A DNA stretch of 64,000 nucleotides from Nelumbo lutea. Lineage: Eukaryota > Streptophyta > Magnoliopsida > Proteales > Nelumbonaceae. A program made the position numbers and the translations under genes. The notes beneath the pieces are model-generated. The model was not told the origin of the DNA, did no database searches, and worked only from the letters and a program-made list of their open reading frames with translations. Within the stretch, counting starts at the first letter, position 1, and each line of letters opens with the position of its first letter. The stretch spans positions 15,810,934-15,874,933 of the forward strand of contig JAKGHH010000003.1 in NCBI GenBank assembly GCA_022828595.1. Reading direction: 5' to 3'. Positions 24,093 through 36,700 of the stretch are shown piece after piece.

Positions 24093-24566
24093 TTTAAAAC
24101 TGAATTAAAAACATAAGTTAAATATAAAATAATACATTATATATAAAACATAACTATACATTACTTTTTGATAAATACATGTTTATACATATCTATATAC
24201 ACACATACATACATATGTTTATATATATCTATCTAAATCCATGTTTGAATTTCATATGGCTAATGTAGCATGGTTTGATCCGTTCGACCCGAACGGTTGA
24301 ATTAGTGACACATAACTTGGAGGCAAAAACGGTTTGGCTTTCAAACCGACTTTTAAAACACTGCTGTTTTATTTGATAAAAGATAAAGAAACAGAATGCA
24401 ATTTCACAAACATCTTTAAGAATTTCCTTCAAGTATTTAGTTTCTATGAAACCAAACATAATTTGAAGGAAACATAATACATACCAAGTATAATCCCGAC
24501 ACATATTAGAGAGCAGGCCCTGTATAATTAGGTGGGTTTGATTCTATCCAATGCAATGATGAGACC

Positions 24567-24734
24567 GGATATGCTCCTCACACAGGGCGCCTTACACCGA
24601 CCTTATTAGCACACCCACCATGTATTAAAAACATTTCCCATGCTTACACGCTATTATTCATGAGAGATATTCCCAATACATGATGAGATGTGCCTATAAG
24701 GTTGGTGTGAAGTGTCCTATGCGAGGAGCAGATC
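24567..24734. repeat. Foldback inverted repeat, about 40-bp arms
   Basis: The left arm GGATATGCTCCTCACACAGG (continuing GCGCCTTACACCGACCTTAT) is complementary, with about nine mismatches, to the right arm that ends GAGGAGCAGATCC. It is a probable MITE or hairpin-forming remnant. Similar text is present at about 14235-14280. Confidence 0.55.
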
Positions 24735-25395
24735 CAAATTGTAATATATTAAAAAAGTTCCAAGAGAACGGAGAAACTGGAAATATGATGTAATTAGGTG
24801 TACAACTTGGGCAGGGCAATTAGCCTGAACGGCTGAATCCACCCAACCCAAAAAGTTAGATTGCGTCACTGTGATTGACCCCTCGTGCAACTTGACCCAT
24901 CCCGAACCTAACTCTAACACTCTCCCAAGTTCGTGAAAAAGTAGAATTTGATCGATTCAAATCTGATAAGAATCGGTTGGATTTTAAAGAGTATGATTTG
25001 AATCGAATTTGAATATTGGATATCTGATTCAATTAGAATTATAATAAAAGCTCGATTAGAATTATAATAAAAGCTTTATGATATATAATATAATATAAAA
25101 ATAATATTGGGTCATGGCGGACGGAGAGGGATATACCCAAATTCGATCCGCTAACTCGATCGGATCCAATTTGTTAAGATCAAAAAAGTAAAGGTATTCG
25201 AATCCAACTCTTAATCGAATTTGGATTCTAATAATTGATCACTTATTTTCAGCCCTGCGACGAGAAAGTGAAGAGAGAGAGAGAGAGAGGGATCGGCTGC
25301 TTTAGAAAAGTCACCATAGCGACATTGAACAGTCAAACTAAAGACCAAACAAAAGAAAAGAAGTAAATAAGCGATTGCAAGTCCAATTTGACTTT
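24735..25395. other. Intergenic, no gene recognised
   Basis: It contains a short direct tandem repeat (ATTAGAATTATAATAAAAGC at about 25033 and 25054) and complementary GATCGGATCC/GAATCGAATT words suggesting another decayed TIR element (about 24940-25250). A short GA run occurs at about 25274-25289. Confidence 0.4.
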
Positions 25396-25663
25396 AGGGT
25401 AAATTTCTAAAACTCCATTGAACCTATGGGAGGTATTAGTTTACTTCTTGAATTATGAAAAGTTTCAAATAACCCCCAAACATTCACATTTTAGAGGAAA
25501 TTGACCATATAAGCCCTACTGACGATAGAGTAGGGTTTTGTTCTCAACCTCACGGAACAAAAGGTAGGAGTATCTTCCGTCGGGGGATATCCGCAATTTT
25601 TCATAGTTTCGGGTGGTAAAGTGACAAGACCACATTAGTTCAGGGGGATTTTGGAGTTACCCT
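25396..25663. mobile_element. MITE-like element, 268 bp
   Basis: The left end AGGGTAAATTTCTAAAACTC and the reverse-complemented right end AGGGTAACTCCAAAATCCCC are imperfect inverted repeats, both continuing into TGAAC. No frame. It lies just upstream of the inferred PFK first exon. The target duplication (TGACTTT / TGATTTC) is unclear. Confidence 0.55.
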
Positions 25664-25739
25664 TGATTTCTACTTCCTCCCCAATACGGCAATACCGCAT
25701 GGTCTTGTCTTAAAAAACCAGCCGGGAACAAACAGGCCG

Positions 25740-25835
25740 ACTGCCGAGAAACGTGAAAGCAAAACGAAGCTCGCCAGTTCAAACTGCTCGGGGTTTCTAG
25801 TATTCTGATCCACCAGGATTCGCGACAGACCTTAG
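25740..25835 (+). other. Probable non-coding 5'UTR exon of the PFK gene
   Basis: The sequence CGACAGACCTTAG|GTAAGTTG at 25823-25843 is a near-consensus donor. A matching acceptor (TCATTACTGCAG) ends at 27712, 55 bases before the PFK ATG. I infer a 5'UTR intron of about 1877 bases (25836-27712). The transcription start is unknown, so the left boundary is only nominal. Confidence 0.45.
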
Positions 25836-26018
25836 GTAAGTTGTCTCATTCTGTGTTCAAATGCTTTTTTATTTATTTACTAATTTATTCATATAGGTTA
25901 GTAGTAATCATTCCAATTAGGTGGAATGATGAGGACGGTCTTGACCAGATCTCCGAAACTCAAGTATAAGAAAATGATCTGTTTCGGAACATTCATGGTT
26001 GGAGTTCTTGGTGCCTTA

Positions 26019-26020
<2 letters not shown>

Positions 26021-26061
<41 letters not shown>
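26021..26061. repeat. (CT)n microsatellite
   Basis: About 19 uninterrupted CT units within the inferred PFK 5'UTR intron. A similar CT tract occurs in PFK intron 9. Confidence 0.95.
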
Positions 26062-26065
<4 letters not shown>

Positions 26066-26229
26066 CAAGAAAAAACTACGAATCGTATTAACTGGGATGA
26101 ACAAACGAATACAACACTTGTTCATTGTTACATACTATTTGTTTTTTATCATAACACGCTTTCCAAGCTAAACTGTGAGCTGTCAAATTAAGTTCCCTAT
26201 TTACATATATGAACTGAATGTCTTCCATT

Positions 26230-27400
26230 ATCATTAACTAAATTATGTACTGTAGGTTGCCCTTATATATCTGAGCTACCCAGTTCTGTTGTGTCTCCAT
26301 TCCCGTGATCTTCAGTATCAGACTTTGCGCATCAGCAAAAAGAACCAATCTTTTATGTCCCAAACTTCTAAGTCTTCAGAGCCTCTATCATTGCCTTCAG
26401 TTATGCTTGCTTACTGTTTTGCAGCAACACATTTGTCTGCGGCAGCATATACCATGTTACCATTTGGAGCATACATCCACAGCTTTACCTGTGGCTTCAC
26501 TGTAGGATCCATCTGTGAAAACTTTGAAATACTCTGAAGCATTCCTATGCTCCTCTTGCTGCCTTTCAATATGAGATTTCAAAACAGAAATTGATGTCTC
26601 TATCTGAATTTGATAGGAATGTGCTTGTGCAATCAATTCTTCTGACGTTATTCTTTTATTTTCAAACAAGCACCTGTTCCTATTATCCCATATTAATCTC
26701 AAAATGATGCAGATTTTTCCAGGATCTTGAAGCTTCTCTATTTTTTGAAGATGTATCATGCTGTTCCACCATTCCTCAACTATCGTATGAACGGACTTGT
26801 CTGAGATTGTTTCAGGATTTATCCCCGTTTGTGCCTGACACCATACTGCTCTTGCGTAAGGGCAGTGAAAAAAAGGTGATGCCTTGTTTCTTCCTGTGTT
26901 TTGTACAATATGCACAACCTCTCCTCCTCCTTAATTATTTGCCTAATTTTGTCTTTTGTTAATACTTCTCCCAAATACAGTTTCCACATAAATACTTGAA
27001 ATCTATTTGGAACCTTGACATTCCATATCCTTGTCTATTTTATGTTGGCACTAGAAGAATTAGGCTGCATGTTTATGAAGGTTTGATACCCAGACTTCAT
27101 TGTGTAAACTCCATTATGGGTCCTTTTCCACAACATCTTATCCCCTTGATCATTTTGGTTCAGAGGCACTTCCTTAATGTGGTCTATAGTTTGACTGCTA
27201 AACAACCTTTGAAGTTTTTGAATGTCCCAATCCCCTGACTGTAACCTCAACTCATCTACTGTCAACAATTGATTCCAACTCTGATTATCTTGTGCCACTG
27301 ATTTATTCAATGTACTTCTCCCTACCTGTGATAGAAGCTTTACCTTCGAAGTTTCTAGTTTTGTTTGTATTTTTGCTTCCATCTCTTTATATCGAAGCTG
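26230..27400 (-). mobile_element. LINE 3' fragment (zf-RVT then RNase H), antisense to PFK
   Basis: The minus-strand frame at 27382-27035 reads NQSWNQLLTVDELRLQSGDW, then KEVPLNQNDQGDKMLWKRTH and NGVYTMKSGYQTF. This is the linker between RT and zf-RVT in plant LINEs. The frame at 26915-26457 continues with HCPYARAVW (zf-RVT end) and FTDGSY (start of RNase H). Frameshifts separate the pieces. The fragment sits inside the inferred PFK 5'UTR intron in antisense orientation. Its 3' boundary is approximate. Confidence 0.75.
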
Positions 27401-27402
27401 AT

Positions 27403-27439
27403 TTTTTTTTTTTTTTTTTTTGGGGGGGGGGGGGGGGGA
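27403..27439. repeat. Poly-T followed by poly-G run
   Basis: About 18 T followed by about 18 G in the inferred 5'UTR intron of PFK. The length is prone to sequencing error. Confidence 0.9.
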
Positions 27440-27767
27440 GTATAGATGTATGGGAGAGAGGGAGGGAGGGAGGTATTGAGCTTGAATGTTTCTTACTGTG
27501 AGTGTCGAGATTAAACATGAAATTCCTTGTTATAAGGTTTGTGGTTGATTTTAGCTTAAAATCAGTGGAAATGTATCAGAAACGAAGAGTGCTGTTACAG
27601 TATTTGACAAATTTCTTGGGATTTACATGAGTTATTTCCTTTCTGGACTCTTCTAGCGTATAGCTGCTTATCGGTTTTTTTATTGTTTTATTAACATCTG
27701 TCATTACTGCAGGAACTTTTTGCTGATAATCCCATCTTAGTAGAGTACTAAGTTAGCCATTTAACAG

Positions 27768-30700
27768 ATGGCCTTTGTTTCTTCAATAAAAAATATTGGC
27801 CTTGCCTGTCCAGAGCAGAACGGTTTCCATTCAATAGCTGACCATTCTTCATTTAGTTCCAAACTTTTAATATTAAGGAGATCTGGATGGTTTCCAAGAA
27901 AGAAATGTTCCTCTGCGGTTGTCAAAGCTGCCATTGCACCAGAAATTGATTTTAGTGATCCTGATTGGAAAAAGCATTTCCAAGAAGATTTTGACAATCG
28001 ATTCAATCTGCCGCATCTAAGAGATGTTTTTGACATAAAGCCAAGGCCAACTACATTTTCTCTCCACAACGGGTACTTGTCTGCATGTGTGTGTGTGGGT
28101 TCGTATTTGGTACAAAAATGAGCAAAGGCCAAAAAATATTAGATTTATATAACCTTTTCCTCTATCTCTGTTTAATTTATTTTTCACTTGATGCATGCAC
28201 ATTGATAATTTCCCACATGCTTTTTTGAAATATTTAGTTGTCCCTATTTTCTTACCTCAACTATGCCCAGGTTTACTTCTTGACACTAACTCATGCCATA
28301 TATGTGCATCATAAAACACTGTTTTGAATTGTTCTTTGTAACTGTTTACCTGTATTTAGTTCATCCTAATTCATGTTTTTACCATTAAATAATTTCTCCC
28401 ATGTTTGGTTGTGACAGAGGTTCTCAAATATTGAGCAATATTGATGCACCTGAAGATAGGAAAAGTGGATATGTGAATGATGATGATAGGGCACTATTAA
28501 AGGTGTGCCATTCCATATTATTAATTTACAAAATCAGAACTTGTATATTTTTTAGCTTCTAATTTCTGTAAGCCCAATGTTATGACCAAATATTAAGTAG
28601 GGAGCCATTAAAGGTGTGTTATTCCATATTATTATTTAAAAAATCAGAACTTGTATATTTTTTAGCTTCTAATTTCTGTAAGGCCAATGTTATGACCAAA
28701 TATTTAGTAGGGAGCCATTAAAGGTGTGTTATTCCATATTATTATTTACAAAATCAGAACTTGTATATATATTTGATGCACTATAATCAGAACTTGTGTT
28801 ATTCCATGAAACTGAGCTGAGCTTATGAAGTTTCTTTCACTACAATGAGTCAACTATACCATATCTTTTCTTCTCCTTTTCTTTCTTTTTTCTGTTTGCC
28901 TAACAAGTATCTTCCTGTATAGAGATTTGATGCATTATAATTAGTATTTTACTTCATTAGGTTATCAAATATTCTTCACCAACTTCTGCTGGAGCAGAGT
29001 GCATAGATCCTGATTGCAGTTGGGTGGAGCAATGGTAATATTATAGTTTTTTCTTCAATTCTTCTTTTTCTTTTTTTTTCTTATTTCTTTTTCTTTGGGT
29101 GGTTATGCAAGTAATATGATTAGTAGCAATTACTGTCAAAGACTTATTTGGAACTCAGGCCGTTGTATGAAGGATGAGCTTTCCAAATATACTGTTGGTT
29201 TGTTAGCTGCTAACTTGATTAAGATTAATTTAGTAAGCAGATTATGGAATCAAAACAGACACTTTTTTTTTTTTTTTATCAATAACAGCACTTTTACTAA
29301 AATAGATATGTAAGATACAACCAGAATGGAGGGGTAAAAAGTCTTAACCCTCCCTTTCAAACCTGAAAACACATATTACAGGATATCTCAAAATAAATTA
29401 GATCTTCCCACCCCCTGTTTAGCCAAGGAGTGAGCCATGGAGTTGGTGCTCCTCTTAGCCCATTGAACCCTTATAATCATGTTCTGAGTTAGTTGCTTGA
29501 TTTTCTTTCTTTCATTTGAGAACTTCCACAGGCTGGACTCTTCCATCTGCAACCATCTAGCAGTCAGTTGGGAATCTCCTTCCACCAGCAGCTTGCTAAT
29601 ATTCAACTGCTTAGCCCTTTTAACTCCTTCTAGAACTGCCAGGATTTCAGCTCTCAGAGAATCTCCCCAGCCTATAGGTCCTGAGAAAATAGCAATAATT
29701 CAACCTTCTTTGTTCCTGAAAATACCACCTATGCCTGAAGGGCCCAGAATTCCTTCACTACTACCATCAAAATTCAATTTGATGAAACCCAAGTCTGGTG
29801 GAGTCCAAACAGGTTTGATATCTCTAGACATAGGAGCTGACCGAGCCACTTCTTCCCAGTTTCTAATGATGTCTCCTACTGAATAGGCTTCAAAAAGCTT
29901 CAAAGACTTGACCCAGTGAGCCACCCTAACATATACAAGTTCTATGAGGGCTTCCTTGCTTTTTTCTTTTTCATCAAAACAGACACTTTGCTTTGGTCTT
30001 TCTGCGAATCAGATCATGGCCTGGATCTGCTTAGCCGGATATGGATATCAATAATACATCTGTGTGATTAATGGATTTGGGTCCAGATGCACTCAAATTT
30101 ATCTGATAGAAACCAGATCTGATAATCTTACCATAAAGATATCTGAATGTATTTTACATATTTGTTCATTGAACTAATTCAAGAACTGCATCTTCTGTAA
30201 AGTTGCAAGACAGAGATTTATGAAAGTCTTTTCAGTTTATTTGTTAAGAATTTGTGATGTCCTAATCCAGTTTGGAATCTGATTAGCTGAGTTCAAATTG
30301 GATAGATATCCTAGATGTGTAATTGGATAGCATAATCTTTCTTTATCTGTTCTTGTTGCACTTTTTCCTGATTTATTATGTTTCCTCATTTTGTAAGAGG
30401 CCCATCTAATCTCGGTCATGCTCAGACAAGTAGGGACAAGAATATGTCTTATTTGTCATGTTTTATTTGTCTTATCCCCCCAGGTCTTTTCTTTTTTTGT
30501 CTTAATGATCCCTCCCAATTTTGTGTCTCTATTCGAACATTTGTTTTTTCAATTTCTGTAAATCATGTTATTAGTCTGTTATTTTTCATGTGTGTGCACT
30601 TTATAGTAATCACTAGTCAGTGAACTAGTCTCTTTCTGTTCTAGAACTATAATTCTGATCTTTATAGGCTTTTGAAGTTTATTAATGATTTTCTAGGCTA

Positions 30701-33674
30701 TATAACTTAGTTTTTTTTTGTTTTAAATTTTTTGGTTGATTTATTTAGAAAATCATCTGCAACACAGTGCACCTTCTTTCGTTCTGAACTGAGTTATTAG
30801 ATGTCATTCGTTATTCTGCAGAATTATGTGCATAGATATGCTGTTGATTTATGATTCTCATCTTACTTAGGGTTCATCGTGCTGGACCACGAAAGCAGAT
30901 ATACTTTGATCCTGAGAAAGTAAAGGCTGGACTTGTCACTTGTGGAGGGCTCTGTCCTGGTCTTAATGATGTTATTAGACAGGTTAGCAAGCATGGCTTA
31001 GTTGACCATGTACTTTTTCCCAGTAAAATTGTATGCTACTAGTACATTAAATTTTGTGTCAGATACAGGCTACAGAGAATGCATAAATGTCTGTTGAAAG
31101 AGTTTGATCATATCTGAAAATATTCGTGGAGTCTTTCACTGTTAGTTAATTAAATAATATGTGCATAAGCAAAGAACAAAAATGGCTTTGGCTTTAGATC
31201 ATCTTCATCTATTTTTTCTGGATCGAGTTTCCCCAAAAATATAACCCTGAGGCATTACCAGTTTTTATCAAAAGCTTATGTGATTGGGAAAGTTTTCATA
31301 GTTTTTATTAGGAGTACAGTATATTTCTGCGATCACATGATTGCTTGTTCATTGAGATCTTGCAGTAATTTGGAGTGCCAGAGTCTAAATGCCCATCCTT
31401 AAGTAGTTCATAACTTTATATACATGTAATACTGAAACATTGAGGGTCAGGACCCATCATTTAATGAGTCTAGCTGTACATAGATAAAAATATCATGATC
31501 AAATGTTTGCAATCATATAATTTTACTATATTCTTTCTGGATATGTAAAAACAGTATAATCTATTTTTGAGAGAAAGGAAATCCATATACTTTTACTAAA
31601 TCCAAAGATATAACCAACTCACTGGTATCATCCTGACCTATTTCACATGAGATACATTCCAAGATACGGTGTTTAAAAATGGATGTTTAGGTTTGATTCC
31701 TTTCAAGATTCTTCCTGATGCAAACAAAAAGTCCACCACCAGGTCTAAAAGTTATAGGACTCCATACCTGTGTGTCATCAGTCCCCTGCTTTCACCTCTT
31801 GCTACATTATCTATTATGAAGTTATGGAATTATTATACATGAGCTTTGATATATCAGTCATACTTGCAAAATAGTCTAATCCATAGATTTTTTATTTCTA
31901 TTCTTGAAATATGCTGAACTGTGGGGAAAAGAGCTTCTCATACCTTTATGATGGTGCAGATAGTTTTTACTCTTGAATTGTATGGTGTTAAGAGGATTGT
32001 AGGGATCCCATTTGGTTATCGTGGATTTTTTGATCAGGGCTTACCTGAAATACCGGTGAGAGTTTCCTTGACTGCTTCACATGACATCATGTTGTTTATT
32101 CCACTATTTCTGTTCATGAACTTAAGGTTGTCATTTTGATTTTTCAGATTTCCCGCCAAGTAGTTCAAAACATTAATCTAGCTGGTGGAAGTTTATTGGG
32201 TGTATCTCGTGGGGGTGCTAATGTCAGTGATATTGTGGATAGCATACAGGTAAAATATGATAAACCATATTTTCTAGTTAGAGGATTTTATGTGGCCAGC
32301 TATTACTATTATTTTCTCTTGGTACATTTCCGACACTATTGTGCTGGTAGCTAAGTAGGCTAACTGATTCTTTATCATTAACATGCACTAACTGATTATT
32401 TTTAGACCAGAGGAATTGACATGCTTTTCATACTTGGTGGGAATGGAACTCATGCAGGAGCAAATGCAATACACAATGAGGTACCTTAATCTGTTTCTTT
32501 TGCTATTCTCAGAAAAAAGTAGTGTCATCTTATATGAATAATGTTATTTTAGTAGTATAATTTACATGATAATTCTTTTTGGATTAATATTGTTGTGTGC
32601 TATGTTTCCTGGATATTTGCACATGCCAAGCGAACTGGTGTCAAGACATAATACTTACTGGATACAAAACCAGCCACTGGATAGAATAAAAATTTTCCAA
32701 TAATGTGCTACTACCATAATTTTTTTCACTTTTCTTGTCCATATTGGGATTCATGAAATGTCATAAATGTCCTCAATATCATCATCTGCAATAAGACTTG
32801 TCAGCATAATTAGGATTCTTAGATGGCATGCCTAATACTTGTTCATGTCCAAGTTGTATGGACTGAAAGTTACTGCTATTTTTTTTCCTGATAATTCAGA
32901 ATGCTTACTTCCCTGCTGTCATATGGCAGCCTTTGGTACGTCCTTAATAAGATATTTCTTGAAGCTTTTGGTCAGTACCTTTAGATCTATTAGCAATTTA
33001 GTATGTATTCCACTTTGAGGTACCATGAGAATGTTGATCTTTTGTTTTTTTCTTTTGATCAATAACAATAATCTTTATTAATGAATAAGATTACTCATGA
33101 ATCCATTTATCTGCTTCTACCAACACAAGATATTTGTTATCCTGCATTCTTCCTCATGAGTCATGATTCTTATGTATAAAGTATAAACTTGCATCAATAT
33201 AAAAACATGTACTATGGTTGTGCAATATCCTTGAATGACTTTGTTGCTTTCTTTGCACAGTGCCGCAAGAGAAAGATGAAAGTATCTGTTGTTTGTGTCC
33301 CAAAAACAATTGATAATGATATACTTCTTATGGATAAGACATTTGGATTTGATACTGCAGTAGAAGAAGCTCAACGGGCAATAAATTCTGCATATATTGA
33401 GGTAAGCAATGGCAGTTCATTTGTCTAATATCTAGCTCATCAGGATTTTTATGGATTGTGGGCTGAAGAAGATTATATTTGTGTATATCTTGCATCGTGC
33501 TTTAGACATGTTCAGTTGATTTCTCTATGATACTTTCAGGCACATAGTGCATATCATGGCATTGGCCTGGTAAAATTGATGGGAAGAAGCAGTGGTTTTA
33601 TAGCCATGCACGCATCACTTTCTAGTGGGCAGATCGATGTTTGTTTGATTCCTGAGGTGTGTTATCATTTGTAA

Positions 33675-33718
<44 letters not shown>

Positions 33719-36700
33719 AACACACATTCACACCCACAACTATTATTACGTGACTACTTTTTTTTTACAATCCAATTGCAGATACCATTTAATTTAGATG
33801 GACCTTATGGTGTATTGCGACATTTAGAGCATCTGATACAAACTAAAGGGTCTGCAGTGGTTTGTGTGGCTGAAGGAGCAGGACAAGTAAGTGAATTCTG
33901 CATAATTTCACAGGATTTGTTAGCAGATGCGGACCAAATATTATATGCCATTCTATCAAGACAAGTCAACAAAACATTAAATGAATGAAAAAATTGCAAA
34001 ACTCATTAAGAAAGATTTTTCAAGAGAACTAAGGGGCAGGACAAGTAAGTGAATTCTGCATACTTTCACTAGGTTTGCTAGCAAATGTGGACCAAATATT
34101 ATATACCATTCTATCAAGACAAATCAACAAAACGTTAAATGAATGAAAAAAAAATGCAGAACTCATTAAGAATGATTTTTCAAGAGAACTCAATAAAGCC
34201 TCATCTGAATCCTATTTGACTGTTCCATTGAATCCATTATATCAAGGACCAAAATGTTTGTTGAATTTTTTATGTTCTAATCTTTTCTCGATACAACCTC
34301 CAACTCTTATGCAATCCCTCAGCTTTTTTTTTTTTGAAAAATAGTAAATTATATTTCACTCAATAAGAGATTTTCGATGCACATGTTCAAATCATCTCTG
34401 TCTATTAACTAATTTCCTTTTTTTTTGTCACTTACTAGGGCTCCTTTTAGGTTTTGATGAATGTACTCATTTCCAATTCTATGCTTTCTAGTCCCCCCTG
34501 TCCATCTTAATATCCTCTTCTTTGCTCAATCTTTTTTTTCTTGGAACATTTGCTTCTTGATTGCTCAACACTTTATTGCTTGTAATAGTTGTTTTATGAA
34601 AAATTTCCTCTCAATTTGATGGAATTCTCTGATCAAACGACTCCAGACATGCCACTGTATTTCATCCATCTAACTTTAATTATATGGCCAACATCCTCTA
34701 ATGTTGCATGTCAAATTGTTTTTCTGGTAGAACTGACATTACATAATATTTTTTATCACTAACAAAACAAAAATTTTATTTATATCATAAAGAGTGTAAC
34801 ACATTACATGGGTGGATAGCCTCTGCTAGCCACCATCTCAAGGCACATCAAAGAAACCCATTACAATAACACACCCCAGAACAAATTTCTCTTGTAGCTT
34901 CCTGTTTTGCCAACCCATCAGCTAGGCTGTTAGCCTCCCTAGGAACCCAAATAATGCTGGTGTTAAGTTTCCTTAAATGCTTCTTATTTCCCGTATAATA
35001 GGTTTGTAATACCAAGAGCCCTCCTGAGTGCCCTTCGGCCAGTTTGTAACTACATTGCGTAATATTCTTTTTCTGTACTTAGAATCTCTTGGTTCTAATG
35101 CGTCTCCATAATTCTATCTTTCATTACATATGCTCGTAAAGTTGTAATTATCTGATTTTTATCAATTTCCTCATACAAATCTTCAAATTCAATAGGTAAA
35201 TATCTTGGTTACAGACAGTAAGAAAAAAGGCATGGAAAAGGTGCCAGAAACAGAATTACACTAAATATTTCCCCAAAATAGGCATTTGCATTTTTTTTTC
35301 ATTTTCTTTATAAAGGCCATTGGAGACTAGTTACACCCGCACACCAATCCTCAGTATTGGACTTCCAGCCATTGTACATTTCATCCTAATAACTTATTTA
35401 CTGCTCTATTTTGTTTCCCACACTTCTGTATTCAATTATACACCATTCAAGTGTGGAGCAGCTTTTAGCATTGTATGTCAGAATGCGTTCTATGATTGTA
35501 TCGACATTTTAACAACTCAAGTTGGATTTAAATTTATAAAAATGAGATAGCTAAGGCAAAGGATTTATGTATTTATGTTTACGGATACAATCTCACCCAA
35601 GAATTTGTTGCTCAACATGAAAAGAAGATAATAGCACTTGCTTGTTTGAATTGCATCCTCGAACTGAATCTCTTGTCAGTTGTATTTACAGCATGCTGAG
35701 TTTTAAAATGCAGGACTTGCTAGAGAAGTCAAATGCAACAGATGCATCTGGAAATGTGGTACTTGGAGATATTGGGGTCTACATCCAACAGCGAGTAAGA
35801 ACAGAGCCATTTTTTGTTTAGCTTGCTACTTTTAGAACTTTAATAACAAAATTTGTTTCATTAAATAAAAACCAAGTATTGTAATGGGGTAGCCGAGGCT
35901 GCCCAATCTTTTCTCTTCTAATTAATAAAATCTTTCTTGGTACTGATAAAAAATAAATAAATAAAAACCAAGTAACTTTTCATAGAAAGGCTGACAAAGC
36001 ATGAAAAATACCTTCCTTTTCCCTGAAGATAAACGAAAAGAGCAAACAAAAAAAAAAAAAAAAAGAAAAAGAAAAGACAGGACTATTTTTTGTGTTACAT
36101 CCAGGAAAATTAGATAAAATTATGTTTGCTGTGACCCATCTTCTTTGCTGATACTAACAACTTTGCGAATTTTTTACAGATCAAAAGACATTTCAAGGAG
36201 ATAGGAGTTCCATCTGATGTTAAATACATTGATCCTACTTATATGATCCGAGCATGTCGAGCAAATGCTTCTGATGCTATACTCTGTACTGTCCTTGGCC
36301 AGAATGCAGTAAGATATATCCCGTTCATTGTACTTGCTTTCATGGCATGTTTTGTCTTCTTGCATTTCCAAGTTTTTGGCACTGCTTACACAGCAATGAT
36401 ATAGTTTGATATATTCCATACTATTATTTATACGAGTTTAATATAATAATATCATCAGATTTCAATGCCCATGAATTGGTGGTATGTTGGTCCTGAATTT
36501 GGGTACTAATATTTGGCACATTGCATCTACAACTTAGAGCAACTTTTGCCTTGTACTCATGGTTTACCTTCTTCCTGTTTCATGATATTGACAAAATGAT
36601 ATTGTTAGCTTCCATATTTTCCATATCTCCCCTTTTTGATTATATGACTGAAAATGGTCTAGGGACAGCATACGTAACCATTGACATATGAAATTAGCAA

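Noticed and set aside
28496..28770. Regularly spaced repeats considered as a CRISPR-like array
   Set aside because: Units are contiguous 110-bp tandem copies with no spacers, in a plant intron.
26457..29924. Minus-strand frames of 70-150 codons inside PFK as possible antisense genes
   Set aside because: They are LINE zf-RVT/RNase H remnants with frameshifts and, in one case, an exact target duplication.
32406..32480. GGNGT instead of GGDGT as a sign of a novel or pyrophosphate-dependent PFK
   Set aside because: The GGNGTHAG form is, to my knowledge, normal for the plastid PFK4/PFK5 clade, and the rest of the protein matches ATP-dependent plant PFKs.
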